Part shown: positions 1-9,028 of the stretch, piece by piece
Layout of the letters: each line of letters opens with the position of its first letter
How positions within the stretch are numbered: position 1 is the first letter of the stretch
Origin: Bradyrhizobium sp. 139
GTDB lineage: Bacteria > Pseudomonadota > Alphaproteobacteria > Rhizobiales > Xanthobacteraceae
Length of the DNA stretch: 64,000 nucleotides
Direction of reading: 5' to 3'
Assembly (NCBI RefSeq): GCF_023074175.1
Contig: NZ_JADPKS010000009.1
Span: forward strand, 1 to 64,000
Position numbers and translations under genes: made by a program
Notes under the pieces: generated by a model
The model's input: the letters and a program-made list of their open reading frames with translations, nothing else
Told to the model about the DNA's origin: nothing
Databases searched by the model: none

Positions 1-127
1 GGCTACGGGCCGCCCCAGCGCCACTCCGAGCCTAAATCCGTCAAACATTCCGACACGACCGCGTAAGCCGGCGACAAAACAAATAATTGCCCAGTCTCTT
101 CGCTCTATCCGGGCTACAAGGGCGCCG

Positions 128-1516
128 CTAATCCTTCACCCGCATCAACAGTCCCAGCCCCGCGACGAAGAACACGACCAGCACGGCCATGCCGGCCTTT
201 TGACTCGCCGTCACCGCGGTGATCGTGCCGATCAGCAGCGGGCCGATGAAGGACGTTACCTTCCCCGTCAGCGCGAACAGGCCGAAATATTGCGCGATGC
301 GGTCCTTCGGCGCGAGGCGGATCAGCAGCGTGCGCGAGGCGGCCTGTAGCGGACCGCCGGCCGCGCCGATCAGGCAGCCCAGCACGAGATAGGCGCGCTC
401 GGCCGCGCTCGAGAACAGGGCAGCACCCGGCTGCGGTGGCGCGACCTTGACGAACAGGACGCTATCCTTGTCGACCAGAAGGATCGCCGCCACCGACAGC
501 AGCAGGACCAGCATGCTGCCGGCGATGACGCGCTTCGGCCCAAGACGATCGTCGAGCTTGCCGCCCAGCCATGCGCCAAAAGCGCCGGCAATCGCGAGCA
601 TGATGCCGAAGGTGCCGATCTGGATCGTGTGCCAGCCGAAGGTGCCGGCCGCATAGATGCCGCCGAACGCGAACAGGGACACCAGGCCGTCGGTGTAGAT
701 CATGTTGGCGAGCAGGAATGCCGCGAGCGATTTCTGCTGCGGCAGACGTTTGATCGATTGCTTCAGCTCCGACAGTCCTTCGTGCAGCGCCTTGCGCACC
801 GGGTGCTTCGCCGGATAATCCGGCGTGAACAGGAACAATGGCGTCACGAAAATGATGAACCACAGCCCGGTCAGCGGCCCCACGATGCGATCGCCCTCAT
901 GGCTGACCGGATCGAGCCCGAACAGGGGCTTGAAGCCGAGCAGCGTGCGGCCGGTCTCGGGATTGGCGGCGAGGAAGCCGAGCACGATGGTCAGACTGAC
1001 GATGCCGCCGATGTAACCGGTGGCCCAGCCGGTGCCGGAGAGCCTGCCGATCCGCTCAGGCGGCACCAGGGTCGGCATCATCGCGTTGTTGAAGAGAGTG
1101 GCGAATTCCGCACCGACGCTGGCGAGCGCGACCGCAATGAGCAGCGGCGGAATAATGGCGAGATCGCCGGGCTTGCCGATCCACAGCGTGCAGGCCGCCA
1201 GTACCAGCAGGGCGCCGAATCCTGCGATCCACGGCTTCCTGCGGCCTGAGGCATCGGCAATGGCGCCGAGCACCGGCGACATCAGCGCGATCGCGAGGCC
1301 CGCAGCCGCCATCGCAAAGCCCCACAACGACTGGCCGGTGGCGGGATCTGGCGCAATGCTGGTGGCGAAATAGGGCGCGAACACAAAGGTCGTGATCAGC
1401 GTAAAATAAGGCTGTGCGGCCCAATCGAAGAATATCCAGCTGATGACGGCAGCGCGCGGCGGATAGGTCCGATCCGTGCCGGCCAGGCGCGCGTCCGAGA
1501 CGATCGTCGTCATCAT
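128..1516 (-). CDS. MFS transporter, Atg22/UMF-like permease
   Basis: A 462-residue integral membrane protein with about twelve hydrophobic segments and no soluble domain. The layout fits the major facilitator superfamily, and the N-terminal stretch around residues 25-55 (ISWIFFDWAAQPYFTLITTF) resembles the Atg22-like vacuole-effluxer branch. The loop SGRRKPWIAG near residue 90 matches the MFS motif A region. It probably sits in the inner membrane and exports or imports a small solute, which cannot be named from sequence. The start MMTTIV has no strong ribosome site, so either of the first two Met codons is possible. It is divergent from ggt across about 100 bp, so the two may share a regulatory region. 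Confidence 0.85.
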   Translation of the reverse strand: MMTTIVSDARLAGTDRTYPPRAAVISWIFFDWAAQPYFTLITTFVFAPYFATSIAPDPATGQSLWGFAMAAAGLAIALMSPVLGAIADASGRRKPWIAGFGALLVLAACTLWIGKPGDLAIIPPLLIAVALASVGAEFATLFNNAMMPTLVPPERIGRLSGTGWATGYIGGIVSLTIVLGFLAANPETGRTLLGFKPLFGLDPVSHEGDRIVGPLTGLWFIIFVTPLFLFTPDYPAKHPVRKALHEGLSELKQSIKRLPQQKSLAAFLLANMIYTDGLVSLFAFGGIYAAGTFGWHTIQIGTFGIMLAIAGAFGAWLGGKLDDRLGPKRVIAGSMLVLLLSVAAILLVDKDSVLFVKVAPPQPGAALFSSAAERAYLVLGCLIGAAGGPLQAASRTLLIRLAPKDRIAQYFGLFALTGKVTSFIGPLLIGTITAVTASQKAGMAVLVVFFVAGLGLLMRVKD

Positions 1517-1613
1517 TCATGTCCCATCACAAACAGTTTTGCCTCTCTTGGCGCAAACCGTATAGCATTATAGCGACGCGTGTGAATTGGCCGAAGGCCA
1601 CGGCGGAAGTTTG

Positions 1614-3365
1614 ATGATGTCGTCATTCTCGACACGGCGGACGTTTTTCGCATTCGTCGCCATTTTGGCGCTTGGTCTCGCGCCCACCACCGCGCAGGAT
1701 GCGCGCCGGGCGTATCTTCCACCGGCGCTCGGGACGGTGCACGCCGTTTCTTCCGAGCACGGCATGGTGGTGGCGCAGGAAAAGATATCGGCGCGAGTCG
1801 GCGCCGATATCCTGCGCCGCGGCGGCAATGCGGTCGATGCCGCGGTCGCCACCGGCTTTGCGATGGCCGTGACTTATCCGCGCGCCGGCAATATTGGCGG
1901 CGGCGGATTCATGGTGATCCATTCGGCCGAGCGCAACGAGGACATCACGATCGACTATCGTGAGACCGCGCCAGCGGCGGCCACGGCGCAGATCTTCCTC
2001 GGCCCCGACGGCAGACCCGATGCCGCGAAATCACGCGATTCCGCGCTTGGCGTCGGCGTGCCCGGCACTGTCGCCGGGCTTGCGCTGGCATTGGAAGGAT
2101 ATGGCTCCGGACGGTTCACGCTGGCGCAGTTGCTCGAACCTGCGATCGCGCTCGCCCGCGACGGTTTTGTCCTCAGCGACGATATCGCCGATACGTTGCC
2201 GGGCTGGCACCGGCGGCTCGCGCGCTGGCCCTCGTCGGCCAAAATCTTCTCGCGCCCCGACGGCACGCCGCTCGGCGAAGGCGACAGGCTGGTGCAAAGC
2301 GATCTCGCCGAAACGCTGTCGGCCGTCGCTGCGCAAGGCTCGCGCGGCTTCTATGAGGGACCGGTCGCGGAAATGCTCGCCAAGGCCGTCTCCGATGCTG
2401 GCGGCATCATGACGCCAGCTGACCTGAAATCCTATCAGGCGATGATCCGAGCCCCGGTGCGCGGCACCTATCGCGGCTACGACATTGTCTCGATGCCGCT
2501 GCCATCCTCCGGCGGCGTGGTGCTGGTGGAGACGCTCAACATCCTCGAGGGCTTCCAGCTCGCCGATCTGAAACAGGGGTCGCCGGCATCGCTGCATCTG
2601 CTGATCGAAGCCATGAAGCGCGCCTACGCGGACCGCGCGCGCTATCTCGGCGATCCCGCCTTCGTCAACGCGCCGATCGGGACGCTCACTGCAAAGGACT
2701 ACGCCGCCAAGCTGCGCGCTGGCATCTCCACCGATCGCGCTACGCCGTCGAAGCAGCTCGTCTCCGCCCCTCCCGCGCCGCGCGAGGGCACTAACACCAC
2801 GCACTTTTCGGTTGTCGATGCCGGCGGCAATGCCGTCAGCAACACCACGACGCTGAACTTCAGCTATGGTGTCGGCCTCGTCGCCGGCGGAACCGGCGTG
2901 CTGCTCAACAACGAGCTCGACGATTTCACCGCGGCGGTCGGCGCTTCCAACGCCTACGGCCTCGTCGGCTTCGAGCCCAATCTGCCCGGGCCCGGCAAGC
3001 GGCCGTTGTCCTCGATGTCGCCGACCATCGTGCTCAAGGACGGCAAGCCGGTGCTGGTGACGGGCTCGCCCGGCGGCAGCCGCATCATCTCGACCGTGCT
3101 CCAGGTCATCGTCAACGTGCTCGACTACAAGATGGATGTGGCCGCCGCCGTTGCAGCACCGCGGCTGCATCACCAATGGTTGCCGGACGAGGTGCGCATC
3201 GAGAGCGGCTTTTCCGACGATGTGCTGTTCGAGCTGAAGGCCATGGATCACCTCATCGTCGAGCCGATGGGACAGACGTCGGCCAATTCGATTCTGGTGA
3301 CGCCGAACGGGCCACTCGGCGCACCTGATCCACGCACGCGAGGTGCGGAAGCAGCGGGGCAGTAA
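1614..3365 (+). CDS. ggt: gamma-glutamyltransferase
   Basis: Transfers or hydrolyses gamma-glutamyl groups, chiefly from glutathione, in the periplasm. The N-terminus is a signal peptide (RRTFFAFVAILALGLAPTTA). The proenzyme has the conserved GGNAVDAAVA and GGGGFMVIH segments in the large subunit and the NTTHFSVVD autoprocessing site, whose first Thr of TTH becomes the N-terminal nucleophile of the small subunit. PLSSMSPTIV and GSPGGSRI follow as expected. About 583 residues is normal. ATG 1614 is chosen because GGCGGAAG lies just upstream; an in-frame TTG at 1587 would add nine residues that interrupt the signal peptide. Confidence 0.95.
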   Translation: MMSSFSTRRTFFAFVAILALGLAPTTAQDARRAYLPPALGTVHAVSSEHGMVVAQEKISARVGADILRRGGNAVDAAVATGFAMAVTYPRAGNIGGGGFMVIHSAERNEDITIDYRETAPAAATAQIFLGPDGRPDAAKSRDSALGVGVPGTVAGLALALEGYGSGRFTLAQLLEPAIALARDGFVLSDDIADTLPGWHRRLARWPSSAKIFSRPDGTPLGEGDRLVQSDLAETLSAVAAQGSRGFYEGPVAEMLAKAVSDAGGIMTPADLKSYQAMIRAPVRGTYRGYDIVSMPLPSSGGVVLVETLNILEGFQLADLKQGSPASLHLLIEAMKRAYADRARYLGDPAFVNAPIGTLTAKDYAAKLRAGISTDRATPSKQLVSAPPAPREGTNTTHFSVVDAGGNAVSNTTTLNFSYGVGLVAGGTGVLLNNELDDFTAAVGASNAYGLVGFEPNLPGPGKRPLSSMSPTIVLKDGKPVLVTGSPGGSRIISTVLQVIVNVLDYKMDVAAAVAAPRLHHQWLPDEVRIESGFSDDVLFELKAMDHLIVEPMGQTSANSILVTPNGPLGAPDPRTRGAEAAGQ

Positions 3366-3460
3366 CTCTGTCCCTGCATAGCAAGGGGGCACGCCCAGGC
3401 TTACGCAGGCCGCCGCCCGTGCTACCACCGCCCGAATAAGCAATTGCCGGGGAAACGCAC

Positions 3461-4756
3461 ATGAGCACAGCCGATCCGACCCAGCACATTGAGCGTGCGG
3501 AGATCGAAGATACCAGCCTCCTCGCCTTCTACCGCGACATGAACGCGCCGGAGCGGCGGACGTTCTGGGCCTGCGCGGCGGGCTGGGCGCTCGATGGCAT
3601 GGACTTCATGATCTATCCGCTGGTGATCGGCACCATCGTCGCGCTGTGGAAGGTCGATGCGGGTTCGGCGGGGCTCGCCGGCACGGTGACGCTGCTGGCG
3701 TCCGCGATCGGCGGCTGGCTCGGCGGCTATCTTTCCGACCATATCGGCCGGGTCAGGACGCTCCAGATCACCATCATCTGGTTCTCGTTCTTCTCGCTGG
3801 TCTGTGCGGTCGTGCAGAATTTCGACCAGCTCCTGATCGCGCGCGCCGTGCTCGGCCTCGGCTTCGGCGGCGAGTGGGCGGCGGGCGCGGTGCTCATGGG
3901 CGAGGCGATCCGGCCGCAATATCGCGGACGCGCGGTCGGCTCGGTGCAGTCGGGCTGGGCGGTCGGCTGGGGCCTTGCCGTGCTGTCGCAGGCGATCCTG
4001 TTCTCACTGATGCCGGCGGAGACGGCGTGGCGCTGGATGTTCGTGATCGGCGCGCTGCCGGCGCTGCTGGTATTCTACATCCGCCGCTCCGTCACCGAAC
4101 CCGAGATCGCCGCCGAGGCTCGAGCAAAGCAGGCCGCGAGCGGCGATCGTCCGGCGCTCTGGGAAATCTTCTCCGGCCCGATCCTGAAGACCACGATTTT
4201 GGCGTCACTGATGGCGACGGGCTGCCAGGGCGGCTATTACGCCGTCACCTTCTGGGTGCCGCAGTTCCTGACCAAGGAGCGGCATCTGTCGATCGTCGGT
4301 TCGACCGGCTATCTCTCGACGCTGATCATCGGCTCCTTCATCGGCTATCTCACCGGCGCGTGGCTCGCCGACCGGATTGGACGGCGCAATCTCTTTCTGA
4401 TCTTCTCGATCGGTGCCATGGCGGTGGTGCTGCTTTACACGCAGTTGCCGCTGACCAACGAAATCCTGTGGGTGCTCGGTTTCCCGCTCGGCTTTTTCGC
4501 CTCGGGCTATTTCTCCGGCGTCGGCGCATTCCTGACCGAACTTTATCCAACGCGACTGCGCGGCTCCGGTCAGGGCTTTTGCTACAATTTCGGCCGCGGC
4601 ATCGGCGCGCTGTTTCCGTACCTTGTCGGAGCGCTGTCGGCGACGACGTCGCTTGCGAATGCGATCGCGATCTTCGCGGTGGTGGCTTACGCGCTGTTCT
4701 TCATCGCCGCCTTCGCGCTGCCGGAGACGCGCGGGCGCGTGCTGCACGCGGACTAG
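3461..4756 (+). CDS. MFS transporter, carboxylate/sialate:H+ symporter-like
   Basis: A 431-residue twelve-helix major facilitator protein. The sequence GWALDGMDFMIYPLVIG in the first helix, GYLSDHIGRVRTL in loop 2-3 (motif A) and GFGGEWAAGAVLMGE in helix 4 are hallmarks of the SHS/AAHS-type organic acid:proton symporters, including the lactate/pyruvate Jen1 and sialate NanT groups. The substrate cannot be fixed from sequence. It follows ggt by 95 bp on the same strand, so read-through from ggt is possible, but no common pathway is obvious. The start has an upstream GGGG element (gccggggaaacgcac). Confidence 0.85.
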   Translation: MSTADPTQHIERAEIEDTSLLAFYRDMNAPERRTFWACAAGWALDGMDFMIYPLVIGTIVALWKVDAGSAGLAGTVTLLASAIGGWLGGYLSDHIGRVRTLQITIIWFSFFSLVCAVVQNFDQLLIARAVLGLGFGGEWAAGAVLMGEAIRPQYRGRAVGSVQSGWAVGWGLAVLSQAILFSLMPAETAWRWMFVIGALPALLVFYIRRSVTEPEIAAEARAKQAASGDRPALWEIFSGPILKTTILASLMATGCQGGYYAVTFWVPQFLTKERHLSIVGSTGYLSTLIIGSFIGYLTGAWLADRIGRRNLFLIFSIGAMAVVLLYTQLPLTNEILWVLGFPLGFFASGYFSGVGAFLTELYPTRLRGSGQGFCYNFGRGIGALFPYLVGALSATTSLANAIAIFAVVAYALFFIAAFALPETRGRVLHAD

Positions 4757-4792
4757 CGGGCACTGTCGCCCCGGGGAGGGCGGTGAGGAAAC

Positions 4793-5458
4793 TTACCGCC
4801 CCACCTGATACGGCCCGCCCTTCTCGAGCGCTCTGGCGTACGCCGGGCGCGCGTGAATGCGCTCCAGAAACCCCATCGCCTTTGGATGGCCGAGCTCGAG
4901 CCCGCCGCGAGCCTGCGCCGCCTCAAGCGGAAAGCTCATCTGGATGTCGGCCGCGGTGAACTCGTTGCCGGCGAACCACTCGCTCTTGCCGAGTTCGCCT
5001 TCCCAGTAATCCATGTGCTGCTTGAGCTGCGGATTGACCAACGCAGTGAGCGCCTGGTTGGAGACCTTGCGCACCAGCGGGCGCAGCAGCGCGGGCGCGC
5101 GCTTCGGCATCAGCGTGAACAGCAGCTTGAGCAGCAGCGGCTGCATCGCGGAGCCTTCCGCATAGTGCAGCCAATAGGTGAAGCGCAGCCGCTCCGGCGT
5201 GTTCGGCGGCGGAACCAGCCGTCCGTTGCCGTAGGTGGCGATGAGATATTCGATGATCGCGCCTGATTCGGCGATGGTGTTGCCGTTGTCGGTGATGACG
5301 GGCGACTTGCCGAGCGGATGGATGGCACGCAGCTCCTTCGGCGCACGCATGTCGGGCTGGCGCTGATAGCGCACGATCTCGTAGGGCACGCCCAACTCCT
5401 CGAGCAGCCACAGCACGCGCTGCGAGCGGGAATTGTTGAGGTGGTGAACGGTCAGCAT
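4793..5458 (-). CDS. glutathione S-transferase
   Basis: A 221-residue cytosolic GST. The N-terminal thioredoxin-like domain (about 1-80) opens with HHLNNSRSQRVLWLLEELGV, and the glutathione-binding ESGAIIEYL motif is near residues 65-73. The all-helical C-terminal domain holds FTAADIQMSFPLE, the usual N-capping box region. It conjugates glutathione to electrophiles or reduces peroxides, but the substrate is unknown. It is divergent from the DUF2239 gene, with a long inverted repeat between them that may control one or both. The hits to family motifs are clear; the subclass is not assigned. Confidence 0.93.
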   Translation of the reverse strand: MLTVHHLNNSRSQRVLWLLEELGVPYEIVRYQRQPDMRAPKELRAIHPLGKSPVITDNGNTIAESGAIIEYLIATYGNGRLVPPPNTPERLRFTYWLHYAEGSAMQPLLLKLLFTLMPKRAPALLRPLVRKVSNQALTALVNPQLKQHMDYWEGELGKSEWFAGNEFTAADIQMSFPLEAAQARGGLELGHPKAMGFLERIHARPAYARALEKGGPYQVGR

Positions 5459-5550
5459 CGCGTGGTCCCCGGGGGCTAGGCGTGATCGATCGGCCGCGCG
5501 TTCGTGCCAGCCGGGGAACGCAATGTCGAGCCATCCGGTCGGGTATTTTC

Positions 5551-5585
5551 ATCCGGGTATATTGACGTGGTGAATTTACCCGGAT
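5551..5585. promoter_or_regulatory. inverted repeat, candidate operator
   Basis: ATCCGGGTA at 5551-5559 and its exact complement TACCCGGAT at 5577-5585 are separated by 17 bp that are AT-rich compared with the surroundings. The repeat lies in the divergent region between the GST gene and the DUF2239 gene and ends 23 bp before the latter's first ATG. The size and position fit an operator for a dimeric repressor rather than a terminator. No regulator gene lies next to it, so any cognate protein acts from elsewhere. Confidence 0.45.
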
Positions 5586-5608
5586 ACTAAATCGCCAGCA
5601 CGATCGAT

Positions 5609-6208
5609 ATGGCAATGATTCCAATGCAAACGACTTTCACAGCCTTCATCGGCCAGCGCCGTCTGGCCTCCGGCCCGGCGGGCGACGTCGCGCTGGCCGT
5701 GAAGCGGGCCGGGCCGGCGCCCGCCGAGCCGATCATCATCTTCGACGACGGGACGGGCCGATCGGTCGACTTCGACCTGCGCGGCGAGGATCGCGAGGTG
5801 CTGGCGCGGCTGGCGAAGCTTGCCCCCCCGCCGTCGAGCGAGCTGCCCGAACTGCCGGCGGAGCGGCGCGGGCGCGGCCGGCCGAAGCTCGGCGTGGTCG
5901 CGCGCGAGGTGACGTTGCTGCCGCGGCACTGGGAGTGGCTCAACGCGCAAGCAGGCGGCGCCTCGGTCGCGCTGCGGAAACTCGTCGACGAGGCAAGACG
6001 CGCAAGCGGCGACAAGGACCGCGAGCGGCAGGCGCGCGATGCGGCCTATCATTTCATGTCGACTATGGCGGGTAATCTGCCGCAGTTCGAGGAAGCTTCG
6101 CGCGCGCTGTTTGCGGATGATCGGCGGCGCTTCACCGCGCTGATCGCCGACTGGCCCGCTGATATCCGCGACCACATCGTCAAGCTCGCCACCAGCGACC
6201 GCGCTTAA
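5609..6208 (+). CDS. DUF2239 family protein
   Basis: A 199-residue soluble protein with the DUF2239 pattern: an N-terminal FIGQRRLASGPAGDVALAVKRA, then IIFDDGTGRSVDFDLRG, then the basic linker RRGRGRPKLGVVAREVTLLPRHWEWL, and a C-terminal helical part (YHFMSTMAGNLPQFEEASRALFADD). The family has no established function. The middle region has a ribbon-like TLLPRHWEWLNAQ pattern, so DNA binding is a guess only. It starts near an inverted repeat that also faces the GST gene. ATG 5609 is used; ATG 5624 is an equally possible start. Confidence 0.8.
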   Translation: MAMIPMQTTFTAFIGQRRLASGPAGDVALAVKRAGPAPAEPIIIFDDGTGRSVDFDLRGEDREVLARLAKLAPPPSSELPELPAERRGRGRPKLGVVAREVTLLPRHWEWLNAQAGGASVALRKLVDEARRASGDKDRERQARDAAYHFMSTMAGNLPQFEEASRALFADDRRRFTALIADWPADIRDHIVKLATSDRA

Positions 6209-6369
6209 ACCGCCCGCAGTATTTGCGCCACAGCAATGTGTAAGCAACGCCGGATCGCGCTTGTCTGATCTGACTGGATTATCAAGATATTATGACCATC
6301 ATTAAACGGGTGGACCTGTGGCGCGCGCTGCGCCACAATGCGCGAAAAGCGACGTCAGGGAGAACGATT

Positions 6370-6978
6370 TTGACCCGCACAGCTCCGCAGTTCCTGTTCG
6401 ATTTCGGCAGTCCTAACGCCTATCTCAGCCATCTCGCGATCCCAGCGATCGAGCAGCGCATCGGCATCAAGTTCGAATACGTACCGATCCTGCTCGGCGG
6501 CATCTTCAAGTCGACCAACAACAAGTCGCCGGCCGAAACGCTCGCCGGCGTCAAGAACAAGCGCGAATTCCAGGCGATCGAGACCGAGCGCTTCGTCAAG
6601 CGTTTCAAGGTCGAGCCTTATGTTATGAACCCGTTCTTTCCAGTCAACACGCTGAACCTGATGCGCACGGCGATCGCGGCCCAGCTCGAAGGCGTATTCG
6701 AGACATACGTCGAGGCCGCCTTCCACCACATGTGGCGCGAGCCGAAGAAGATGGACGATCCTGAGGTCGCGGCGAAGGCGCTGGCGTCCGCCGGCCTCGA
6801 TGCGCAAAAGCTGTTCGCCCGCGCCCAGGAACCCGAGGTCAAGGGCAAGCTGATCAAGAACACCGAGGAGGCGGTCGCGCGCGGCGCGTTCGGCTCGCCA
6901 ACGTTCTTCGTCGACAACGAGATGTTCTTCGGCAAGGAGCAGTTGCGCGAAGTCGAGGAGACGGTGCTGGGTAAATAG
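6370..6978 (+). CDS. 2-hydroxychromene-2-carboxylate isomerase family (DsbA-like)
   Basis: About 202 residues of the DsbA/GST-kappa fold. FDFGSPNAYLSHLAIPAIE carries the conserved Ser that activates glutathione in HCCA isomerases, and the C-terminus GAFGSPTFFVDNEMFFGKEQL is diagnostic. Known members isomerise 2-hydroxychromene-2-carboxylate in naphthalene degradation, but many relatives act in other GSH-dependent reactions, and no naphthalene pathway is seen here. TTG 6370 is chosen as start because AGGGAGAACG precedes it and the family's conserved N-terminus begins there; the frame is open further upstream to ATG 6292, which adds 26 unconserved residues. Confidence 0.88.
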   Translation: MTRTAPQFLFDFGSPNAYLSHLAIPAIEQRIGIKFEYVPILLGGIFKSTNNKSPAETLAGVKNKREFQAIETERFVKRFKVEPYVMNPFFPVNTLNLMRTAIAAQLEGVFETYVEAAFHHMWREPKKMDDPEVAAKALASAGLDAQKLFARAQEPEVKGKLIKNTEEAVARGAFGSPTFFVDNEMFFGKEQLREVEETVLGK

Positions 6979-7108
6979 CCCCCTCGGTTTCCGAGCGACA
7001 GAATGTGATCGCGGCAACATTCCGGATTGCTTCGCTTCGCTGGCAATGACGCCTATAGATAGGCCGCCAAGATCAACAACAAGCAAGAGCAACAACAAGG
7101 AAGATCCC

Positions 7109-8032
7109 ATGCGTATCCTCGTGGTCGGCGCCGGCGCCATCGGCGGCTATTTTGGTGGCAGGCTGTTGCAGGCCGGCCGCGACGTCACCTTCCTGGTCCG
7201 GCCGCGGCGCGCCAGCGAGCTTGCGAGCGCGGGCCTCGTCATCAGGAGCCCGAATGGCGACGTGACGCTGAAGGATCCGCCGCGGGTCGAGTCGGACAAG
7301 CTCAAGGACAAGTTCGACGTCGTGCTGCTCAGCTGCAAGGCGTTTGACCTCGACGACGCCATCAAGTCGTTCGCAGCAGCCGTCGGACCTGATACGGCGA
7401 TCATCCCGATGCTCAACGGCATGAAGCATCTCGATACGCTCGACGGCAAGTTCGGCAAGGAGCGCGTGCTCGGCGGGCTCTGCGCCATCGCCGCGACGCT
7501 GAACGACAAGCGCGAGGTGGTGCAGCTCCAGCCGATGCAGTCGATCAATTACGGCGAGCGCGACGGAAAACTGTCGGATAGGGTCAAGGCGATCGACGAG
7601 GCCTTCAAGAGCGGCATCGTTGGGGCCACCGCCAGCCAGAACATCATGCAGGACATGTGGGAGAAGTGGGTGTTCCTCTCTTCGCTCGCGGCGTCCACCA
7701 GCCTGATGCGCACCTCGGTCGGCAATATTCTCGCCGCCCCCGGCGGCCGGGACTTTTTGCTCGGCATGCTGGATGAGACCAGCGCGACCGCCACCGCGTC
7801 GGGCTATACGCCGGGCGGTCCGTTCTTCGAACGCGTCAAGGGTCTGATTACCACCGAAGGCTCGCCGATGACGGCATCCATGTTCCGCGACGTCAAGGCG
7901 GGCCTGCCGGTCGAGGCCGATCATGTGATCGGCGACCTCATCGCGCGCGCGGATGCGGCCAAGGTGCCGGTGCCGAAGCTGCGCATCGCGTATACGCATC
8001 TGAAGGCGTATGAGAAGCAGCGGGCGGGATAG
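7109..8032 (+). CDS. 2-dehydropantoate 2-reductase family protein
   Basis: An NADPH-dependent ketopantoate reductase homologue of about 307 residues. The first residues MRILVVGAGAIGGYFGGRL form a Rossmann GxGxxG motif. SCKAFDLDDAI and IPMLNGMKHLD fit the central KPR core, and the helical C-terminal domain has WEKWVFLSSLAASTSLMR with the conserved Lys region. The family includes PanE of pantothenate synthesis, but genomes often carry several paralogues with other 2-oxoacid substrates, so panE is not assigned. ATG 7109 follows AAGGAAGATCCC; a longer in-frame start at 7046 lies in low-conservation sequence. Confidence 0.88.
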   Translation: MRILVVGAGAIGGYFGGRLLQAGRDVTFLVRPRRASELASAGLVIRSPNGDVTLKDPPRVESDKLKDKFDVVLLSCKAFDLDDAIKSFAAAVGPDTAIIPMLNGMKHLDTLDGKFGKERVLGGLCAIAATLNDKREVVQLQPMQSINYGERDGKLSDRVKAIDEAFKSGIVGATASQNIMQDMWEKWVFLSSLAASTSLMRTSVGNILAAPGGRDFLLGMLDETSATATASGYTPGGPFFERVKGLITTEGSPMTASMFRDVKAGLPVEADHVIGDLIARADAAKVPVPKLRIAYTHLKAYEKQRAG

Positions 8033-8050
8033 GTTAGCCCACACTCCGCC

Positions 8051-8223
8051 GTCGTCCCGGACAAGCGGGAGCGTTGATCCGGACCCTTAACCACGAAATT
8101 GAGTTGTTGCGCGAAGGTGCAACTCCGAATCTCCGTAACCACATCTCCCTGTGGTTATGGATCCGGGATCTGCGCGCGCGCTCTTGCAACGCGTCGCGTT
8201 GAAGCGCGCTTGTCCGGGACGAC
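8051..8223. repeat. palindromic intergenic element, GTCGTCCCGGACAAGCG type
   Basis: The arms GTCGTCCCGGACAAGCG (8051-8067) and its exact complement (8207-8223) are 17 bp and perfect. The interior holds further nested complementarity, for example TTAACCAC near 8087 against GTGGTTA near 8152 and GAGTTG against CAACTC. The transcript would fold into a branched hairpin. It lies between two convergent genes. A single arm of the same sequence recurs at 39016-39033. Confidence 0.85.
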
Positions 8224-8237
8224 AGCAGCGTTAAGGG

Positions 8238-8831
8238 TTACTGCAAATGCGCGAGATAATGCGCCAACGCGGTGATCTCTTCTTCGCTGAGGGAATAGGC
8301 GACGTCGGCCATGGCGGCGCCGGCCCCGCCCACACGCTGATTCGTCTTGTAGTCGTGCAGCGCCTTCACGAGATATTCCTCGCGCTGGCCGGCGAGGCGC
8401 GCCACGGCCTTGGTGCCGGCGTAGCTATCGGTATGGCATGAGGCGCAGCGGCGGCCGGCGGCGGCCTGCGCACCCTTCTTCGACAGATCGGGGTCCTTGT
8501 CCTCCTGGACCTTCGGCGGCGCGAGCTGCGAAAAGTAAGCCCCTAGATTGCGGATGTCCTCGTTGTTGATCTCCTCGACGATCGGTTGCATCTGCTCGTT
8601 CTTGCGTGAGCCGGCGCGGAAGAACACCAGCTGCCATTGCAGGAATTGATCAGGCTGGCCGGCGAGCGAGGGAATGTTCTCGGTCTGCGAGATGCCGTTC
8701 TCGCCGTGACAGCCGGCGCAGATTTCGGCCTTGGCCTTGCCTGCCGCGGCGTCGGCAGCGTTCGCAGGCAGAGCGCCGAGTGCGAGGAGCGCAACCGCGC
8801 GGATTGCGTGCGAGATGAACTGCCAGCGCAT
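8238..8831 (-). CDS. diheme c-type cytochrome (c4-like)
   Basis: A periplasmic electron carrier with two haem-binding motifs, CAGCH in the first half and CASCH in the second, each followed by a distal Met-containing segment (for example NEQMQPI). That arrangement matches cytochrome c4-like tandem proteins. A signal peptide (ISHAIRAVALLALGALPANA) precedes the mature protein. It lies downstream of and on the same strand as the PQQ-type sugar dehydrogenase gene, so it may accept electrons from that enzyme. Met at 8831 gives the better signal peptide; an ATG at 8846 adds five residues. Confidence 0.9.
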   Translation of the reverse strand: MRWQFISHAIRAVALLALGALPANAADAAAGKAKAEICAGCHGENGISQTENIPSLAGQPDQFLQWQLVFFRAGSRKNEQMQPIVEEINNEDIRNLGAYFSQLAPPKVQEDKDPDLSKKGAQAAAGRRCASCHTDSYAGTKAVARLAGQREEYLVKALHDYKTNQRVGGAGAAMADVAYSLSEEEITALAHYLAHLQ

Positions 8832-8857
8832 GATCGATGAGTCCATTGTCCCAGCTC

Positions 8858-8958
8858 GTCATTCCGGGACGTGCGGAGCACGCGCCCGAAATCCATAACC
8901 CGCAGTCGCGGTCATGGGTTCCGGGCTTGCGCGCAAGCGGCGCGCAATCCGGAACGAC
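8858..8958. repeat. degenerate palindromic intergenic element
   Basis: GTCATTCCGGGA (8858-8869) pairs imperfectly with ATCCGGAACGAC (8947-8958), nine of twelve positions, and the interior holds GC-rich secondary arms. It resembles a decayed relative of the element at 46181-46270, which begins with the same GTCATTCCGGG. It separates the cytochrome gene from the upstream dehydrogenase gene. Confidence 0.55.
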
Positions 8959-9028
8959 AGTTTGCGAAATTGAAATGAGAGAGGCTGCGGACGCTCTTCG
9001 GCCGCCGCAGCCTTTCTTTCACGTCGCG

